64,000 bases of DNA. It comes from Sipunculus nudus. Its lineage: Eukaryota; Annelida; Sipuncula; Golfingiida; Sipunculidae. The stretch's first letter is position 1, and every line of letters starts with the position of its first letter. Below the pieces are notes generated by a model. It searched no databases, had not been told where the DNA came from, and was given only the letters and a program-made list of their open reading frames with translations. The DNA lies in contig CM049318.1 in the NCBI GenBank assembly GCA_026874595.1, positions 43,072,456 through 43,136,455 on the forward strand. Direction: 5' to 3'. A program made the position numbers and the translations under genes. This document shows positions 59,739 through 64,000 of the stretch, one piece after another.

Positions 59739-59911
59739 GCAGAAGAATCAGTGAGGAATGATGGAGGTGAAATATTCATAAATTTCAAGACGGTAGCCAC
59801 ATCAAAAAGTCTTTGGCCACAGGACGTCAGTATACAAAGTACAGAGCTGAGGCTTGTAGCAGTCAATACCACGAATCAGAGAGAGAGATACTTCCAGAAC
59901 ACAGTCTTAGA

Positions 59912-60104
59912 CTGGGTGATGCTTCCTGCAGGAGCTCGTGATGGTCTCATGGCATCAGGAGTGGGTGTTGGTCCGGTAGGACTGGATTTTGCTTCCTGCA
60001 GGAGTGGGTGATTGACTAACGGCATCAGGAGTGGGTAAGGGTCATGTGGGACGGGGTGACGGTTCCTGAAGGAGCGGGTGATGGTCTCATTGCATCAGAA
60101 GGAG
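59912..60104 (+). repeat. GGAGTGGGTGATGG minisatellite
   Basis: About three diverged units of 60-70 bp share CTTCCTGCAGGAG(T/C)GGGTG and GGTCTCATGGCATCAGGAG. The 3' tail of the intact LINE abuts the last unit. Confidence 0.75.
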
Positions 60105-60338
60105 TAAGATAAGATAAGATAAGATAAGATAACATTTATTAGCCTTCAGTTCCAGGAATTTGTTGTTGACTTGCAATTCATTAATAAAAAATAAATAAGT
60201 AAATAGATAGATAAATACATAAAAATAATACATAAAAATCACACATAACATATTGACTATGCATGTAAAATTAAGCATGTAAAAATGATAAAACAGATAA
60301 TTCTGCAGGTAAAACACATAATTCAAAACATTAAATTT

Positions 60339-63152
60339 CTAAGAGGGTTGTGAGTTAAAAAGTTTAATACTGTGTGGTACGAGAGATTTTTTAAAACGAG
60401 TTCTTCTGCAGAATATTGTATCTAGGCGTTTACCTGAAGGTAAAAAACGGAACTCTGAATATAGGGGATGTGTTTTGTCATTCATGACCTTTGATATGAA
60501 GGCCATTGTTTTGGTTTCACAGATTTCCTGGTGTGTGGCAAGAGAAGTACCAGTTATTCTACTACTTCTCTTCCTGGTATTATTCAACTGTTTCTTTAAC
60601 TTATCAGATATATTTGTAAACCAGCACTCCAGTGAATAAGTAAGGACACTGGAAATTACTGAATTATAAAACATGGTAATTATGGTTTTGTCAATATTAA
60701 GCTTTCTTAGATAATAAAGGTAATATAATCTTTTGTTTGCTTTCTTGGATTGATTCAACACATGTTCTTTCCAATTCAGATTTCTGTCAATAATACATCC
60801 TAAGTATTTATAATTTTCTACAATATCAACATCTTCATTTTTGATAGCAACTGGGGTAATTACAGATTTTGATCTCCTAAAATCAAAGACTACTTCTTTA
60901 GTTTTCTTTACATTTAACTGAAGGTAGTGTTCCTCACACCAACCAGTCACATATTGAATGGTTTTCCTGTAGAGCGATTCATCATTCTTGTGTATCAGGC
61001 CTAGAATGACAGTGTCGTCTGCATATTTGATAATTTTACAATCTGAAAGGCTCACAGACAAATTATTTGTATATAGAATAAAAAGGACCTCTGACAGAAC
61101 ACAGCCTTGTGGAGCACCAGTATTTATGATTATATCTGAAGAAGTTTCTTTGCTTGTTCTAACATGTTGTCTTCTATCCGAGAGAAAATCTAGAATCCAT
61201 AGACAGTAGGAAGAAGGAATGTTATATCTACAGAGCTGATTGATCATAATGTGTGGCTGTATTGTATTGAAGGCTGAAGAATAATCAATGAAAAGTGATC
61301 TGGCATAATTTCTGGGGTCCCTGTCCAAGTGTTGATAAATATAATGAGTTAATGTGGCAATTGCGTCGCTTGTGCATCTGTTGGATGAATATGCAAACTG
61401 ATGTTGATCTAGCATTGGTTTAACAATTGGAAGTAATTTATTAAGAACTATTCGCTCCAAAGATTTTGCGAGAATAGATGTTAGTGCAACAGGCCTAAGA
61501 TCATTCATCACTTTAGGAGAGTTATTTTTGGCGACTGGAATTATTTCTGCGGTCTTCCATAATTTTGGTAGTTTACATAAGGAGAGAGACAATTGAAAAA
61601 TGTGATGTATGATGAAGGACAAACTATTTCTACAGGTTTTAATTAATCTGCCACTGATTTTGTCGGGTCCACAGGCTTTCTTTACATTAATCTTACTTAA
61701 CACTTTGTTTACATCAGTTACATCAGTAAGGATGCCATCATCACATGATTCTAAATTTGCTCTCAGACTGCTCCGAATATCATCTTTTTCTTTTGAGAAG
61801 TCACTTTCATCAAAACGTGCATAGAATGTATTTAATTTGTCAGCATAGCCATTTTCAGCAAGCAGTGAGCATTCTTTCTTGCTTTTAGTTATACCAGTTA
61901 ATTCCTGAAGACCCTTCCAAGCATCTTTTGATTGCTTGCTATGGAACAGTTTTTCTACTTTCTTTTTATATTGTTGTTTGGCTTTCTCAATGGCAGAATC
62001 AGTTTCTTTTTGTAAGTCATATCTGTTATCTGAATTGCTTGTGAAGGCTTGGTGCTTACATACAATAAGTTTCCTTAGATCACTATTAATCCAAGGTTTG
62101 TTATTAGGGTAAATCTTAATGGTTTTAGTTGGTACCAGCACGTCTTCACAAAATGATATATAACTAGACACAGTTTCAGTAAGTTCATCTAAATCATATG
62201 AAGTGTCAATGAACATTTGCCAGTCTGTTAGATCAAAACATGTTTGTAGGGTCTCATAGGCTTCCTTTGAGTTCACTTTAATATTAATTTCACGTGGTTT
62301 CAGCATTTGAAGTTTACGTCTGTAAGTAGGTTGCATATAGATCATATTATGGTCACTATTTTTTAGTGGAGGACCTTGAACACATTTATAAGCAGATTTA
62401 ATATTACAATAAAATAAGTCCAGTTTCTGGTGACCTCTTGTGTTACAGTTCACGTACTGTGTGTAGTTTGGTAGTGCTTGATCAAGATCACAGTGGTTCA
62501 TATCTCCGAGTACAATATGCAGAGCTTGTGGTTTCTTTTCTTCTAATTGGGCAACAATATCCTGTATCTTCTTTGATGCAATGTCTTTATCAGCACTGGG
62601 GGGAATGTAAACAACTGTGATAGATATATTGGTAAACTCTCTAGGTAGGTATGAAGGACGTAGGCTCACTGATAGGGCTTCAAGGTCTGGTGAACATATA
62701 CTAGACTTGACGGTTATATTCTGACACCATCTGTTATTAATATAAAGAGCTACACCACCGCCTCTTGATTTATTAGAGTCCTGGGTTCTGTCTTGTCTTA
62801 ATAAGGTAAAATAAGGAATGTTCAAGAATGTGTCAGATATATTTTGGTTCAGCCATGATTCCGTTAATGCAATGCAACAAGCCTCTCGATATTGATAAAG
62901 AAATCGGCAGTTTGCACGGAGTTCGTCAATCTTTGAGCTGAGTGAACGGACGTTACCAAATGTTATTGTGGGCACAAACGGTTTAGTACTGCATCTTCTC
63001 CTTAACCTGACTCTTACTCCACCTCTCCTGCCACGTGGTCTTCTTCTAATCTTTTTGCATTCTTCCGGAAGTATACTTGTGTCAAACTTATTGTTAGAAT
63101 GTGAGAGTTTGTTGTGAAGTTGATGAAGGTCACTAGCGAATATGTACTCCAT
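60339..63152 (-). CDS. LINE polyprotein: AP endonuclease plus reverse transcriptase
   Basis: An uninterrupted 937-residue frame. Residues 34-53 are strongly basic (RRRPRGRRGGVRVRLRRR), a possible nuclear or nucleic-acid-binding segment. Residues 61-275 form the APE endonuclease with Asn67 (GNVRSL), Glu98 (LTESWL), Asp217/Asn219 (GDMN) and Asp267/His268 (SDHN) all present. RT spans about 530-790: LRPVALTSILAKSLER at 552-567, motif A FIDYSSAFNTI at 621-631, motif B GAPQGCVLS at 679-687, motif C YADD at 710-713. The thumb region reaches residue 937. The length fits CR1/L2-type ORF2. The protein would nick target DNA and copy its own RNA there. The Met at 63152 is the first after an upstream in-frame stop and overlaps a short upstream ORF. 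All catalytic residues that I can check are intact. Confidence 0.92.
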   Translation of the reverse strand: MEYIFASDLHQLHNKLSHSNNKFDTSILPEECKKIRRRPRGRRGGVRVRLRRRCSTKPFVPTITFGNVRSLSSKIDELRANCRFLYQYREACCIALTESWLNQNISDTFLNIPYFTLLRQDRTQDSNKSRGGGVALYINNRWCQNITVKSSICSPDLEALSVSLRPSYLPREFTNISITVVYIPPSADKDIASKKIQDIVAQLEEKKPQALHIVLGDMNHCDLDQALPNYTQYVNCNTRGHQKLDLFYCNIKSAYKCVQGPPLKNSDHNMIYMQPTYRRKLQMLKPREINIKVNSKEAYETLQTCFDLTDWQMFIDTSYDLDELTETVSSYISFCEDVLVPTKTIKIYPNNKPWINSDLRKLIVCKHQAFTSNSDNRYDLQKETDSAIEKAKQQYKKKVEKLFHSKQSKDAWKGLQELTGITKSKKECSLLAENGYADKLNTFYARFDESDFSKEKDDIRSSLRANLESCDDGILTDVTDVNKVLSKINVKKACGPDKISGRLIKTCRNSLSFIIHHIFQLSLSLCKLPKLWKTAEIIPVAKNNSPKVMNDLRPVALTSILAKSLERIVLNKLLPIVKPMLDQHQFAYSSNRCTSDAIATLTHYIYQHLDRDPRNYARSLFIDYSSAFNTIQPHIMINQLCRYNIPSSYCLWILDFLSDRRQHVRTSKETSSDIIINTGAPQGCVLSEVLFILYTNNLSVSLSDCKIIKYADDTVILGLIHKNDESLYRKTIQYVTGWCEEHYLQLNVKKTKEVVFDFRRSKSVITPVAIKNEDVDIVENYKYLGCIIDRNLNWKEHVLNQSKKANKRLYYLYYLRKLNIDKTIITMFYNSVISSVLTYSLECWFTNISDKLKKQLNNTRKRSSRITGTSLATHQEICETKTMAFISKVMNDKTHPLYSEFRFLPSGKRLDTIFCRRTRFKKSLVPHSIKLFNSQPS

Positions 63153-63240
63153 TATCGCCCAAAAGCGGCATTCCAGTTCCAGTTAACACAAGAAAGGCGA
63201 TAATCATACAGACTAAAAGTACATACTTTGAAAGATCCAT
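63133..63240 (-). CDS. Short upstream ORF with hydrophobic segment
   Basis: Thirty-five codons run from ATG 63240 to TAG 63133-63135: MDLSKYVLLVCMIIAFLVLT begins the peptide, which resembles a signal or membrane segment. It overlaps the start of the LINE polyprotein by 20 bases in another frame. It could regulate translation of the long ORF or be chance. Its function is unknown. Confidence 0.3.
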   Translation of the reverse strand: MDLSKYVLLVCMIIAFLVLTGTGMPLLGDNGVHIR

Positions 63241-63360
63241 CTTTTAAGCTGAAGTGCGTGTGCTTCGTCTTGTATAATGCCCGACATATATAAAATATAA
63301 AAATATAAACAATTCAAATTGCAAAGTCGACGTCGCCGCTGTGCAGCGCCATCTATATAT

Positions 63361-64000
63361 ATTTTTTTTTTTTTTTTGCAAAAAAGAAATATACAATTAT
63401 CTGTGAAACTGTAGTCTCTTAACCCAGCCCGTATGTCTTAGTAATTCTACCTTATGAAAAGAAGTCTGCCTTTTTTATATTTTCCTATTATTACTAAGTT
63501 ATGCTATTCAAAGTTTCATTTTAATGAATTTTAATAATCAAGACTTAAACCACAGTCCACCACATCTACTTGCTGGCCCCCATGAATATTCCCGCGTATC
63601 ATTTTATCTTCACCACAAGCAAGGACTTTCATTTTATACCAATTTTGACGACTGCCGACATACATACTGGTTTCACAACCCCGCCAGGAAAATTACAGGC
63701 TTATATAATTTTTTATAAATTTTTTTAAAAAGTAATTGAAAGCTAAATATATAATTACTCATGCGGCAACGTCACATGGCGTCAGTTGAAGAGATTATTT
63801 ATAAGAGAATCTGGCAAAATTGGCAAAGACCTGGAGAATTTTGGAGCATTTTAACGCCATATCACCCATATTTTGCAATGAACATCTCGTTAGAAAACTC
63901 TCCGCTAATTCTCCAACTCCCTGCCAGTTCACAGTGACAGAGGTTTAATTTGTCCTCCATTCTCTCATCTACCGTGTCATACTCAGTTAGATACGGAGGT
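63361..64000. other. Unassigned terminal sequence
   Basis: It begins with a T run (63361-63377). No convincing ORF, repeat or RNA gene is visible. Confidence 0.4.

Larger units (their letters stand above)
60105..63300 (-). mobile_element. Near full-length LINE (APE-type, jockey/CR1/L2-like)
   Basis: It carries one long ORF on the minus strand, a 3' untranslated region of about 230 bp and a (TTATC)n tail (60105-60132 as AGATA units on the plus strand). The 3' half is nearly identical to the truncated copy at 18065-19029. The 5' boundary is not determined, and the T-rich run at 63360 lies near it. An intact ORF plus a close truncated relative suggests recent activity. Confidence 0.85.

Overview
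This window looks like intergenic or heterochromatic nuclear DNA of a metazoan, most likely a marine invertebrate and plausibly a mollusc or another lophotrochozoan. The reasons are AT-rich non-coding sequence with long (TA)n runs, animal-type retroelements (a Gmr1-like Gypsy element, a Ty1/copia element primed by initiator tRNA-Met, APE-type LINEs), hAT, Helitron-like and TIR elements, and large tandem arrays. The taxon is an inference. I found no convincing host protein gene, tRNA or rRNA. Every recognisable coding segment belongs to a mobile element, and only one long ORF, a 937-residue LINE polyprotein, is undamaged.

Layout. 0-2.3 kb: a large fold-back inverted repeat. 2.3-5.9 kb: a decayed hAT element with a small 9-bp-TSD TIR element nested in it. 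6-13.6 kb: a LINE fragment split exactly by a 6.4-kb Gypsy-type element whose integrase lies upstream of reverse transcriptase. 13.6-17.9 kb: a MITE copy and an AAGCCCC-ended TIR element. 17.9-21.8 kb: a 100-bp tandem repeat interrupted by a truncated LINE, then about 30 copies of a 78-bp satellite with a telomere-like core. 21.8-27.9 kb: a MITE cluster forming a giant palindrome, TGATCA palindromes, and a 2.2-kb TIR element.

27.9-42.4 kb: a 103-bp GTC-rich minisatellite present in both orientations, with a 41-bp satellite between the two blocks. These arrays contain a mariner-like MITE, a 4.5-kb copia element with only 46-bp LTRs, and a second copy of the 9-bp-TSD element.

42.4-49.8 kb: a tandem duplication carrying a Helitron-like insertion, then a 2.8-kb TIR element with a nested MITE and a second Helitron 3' end. 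50-56 kb: another MITE, repeats built around a GGTGGCGCCACC palindrome, and a solo LTR of the Gmr1-like family. 56-64 kb: microsatellites, a decayed LINE and the intact LINE on the minus strand.

Several tandem arrays serve as natural empty-site controls. Because neighbouring monomers show the uninterrupted sequence, target-site duplications and exact ends can be read without any outside data.
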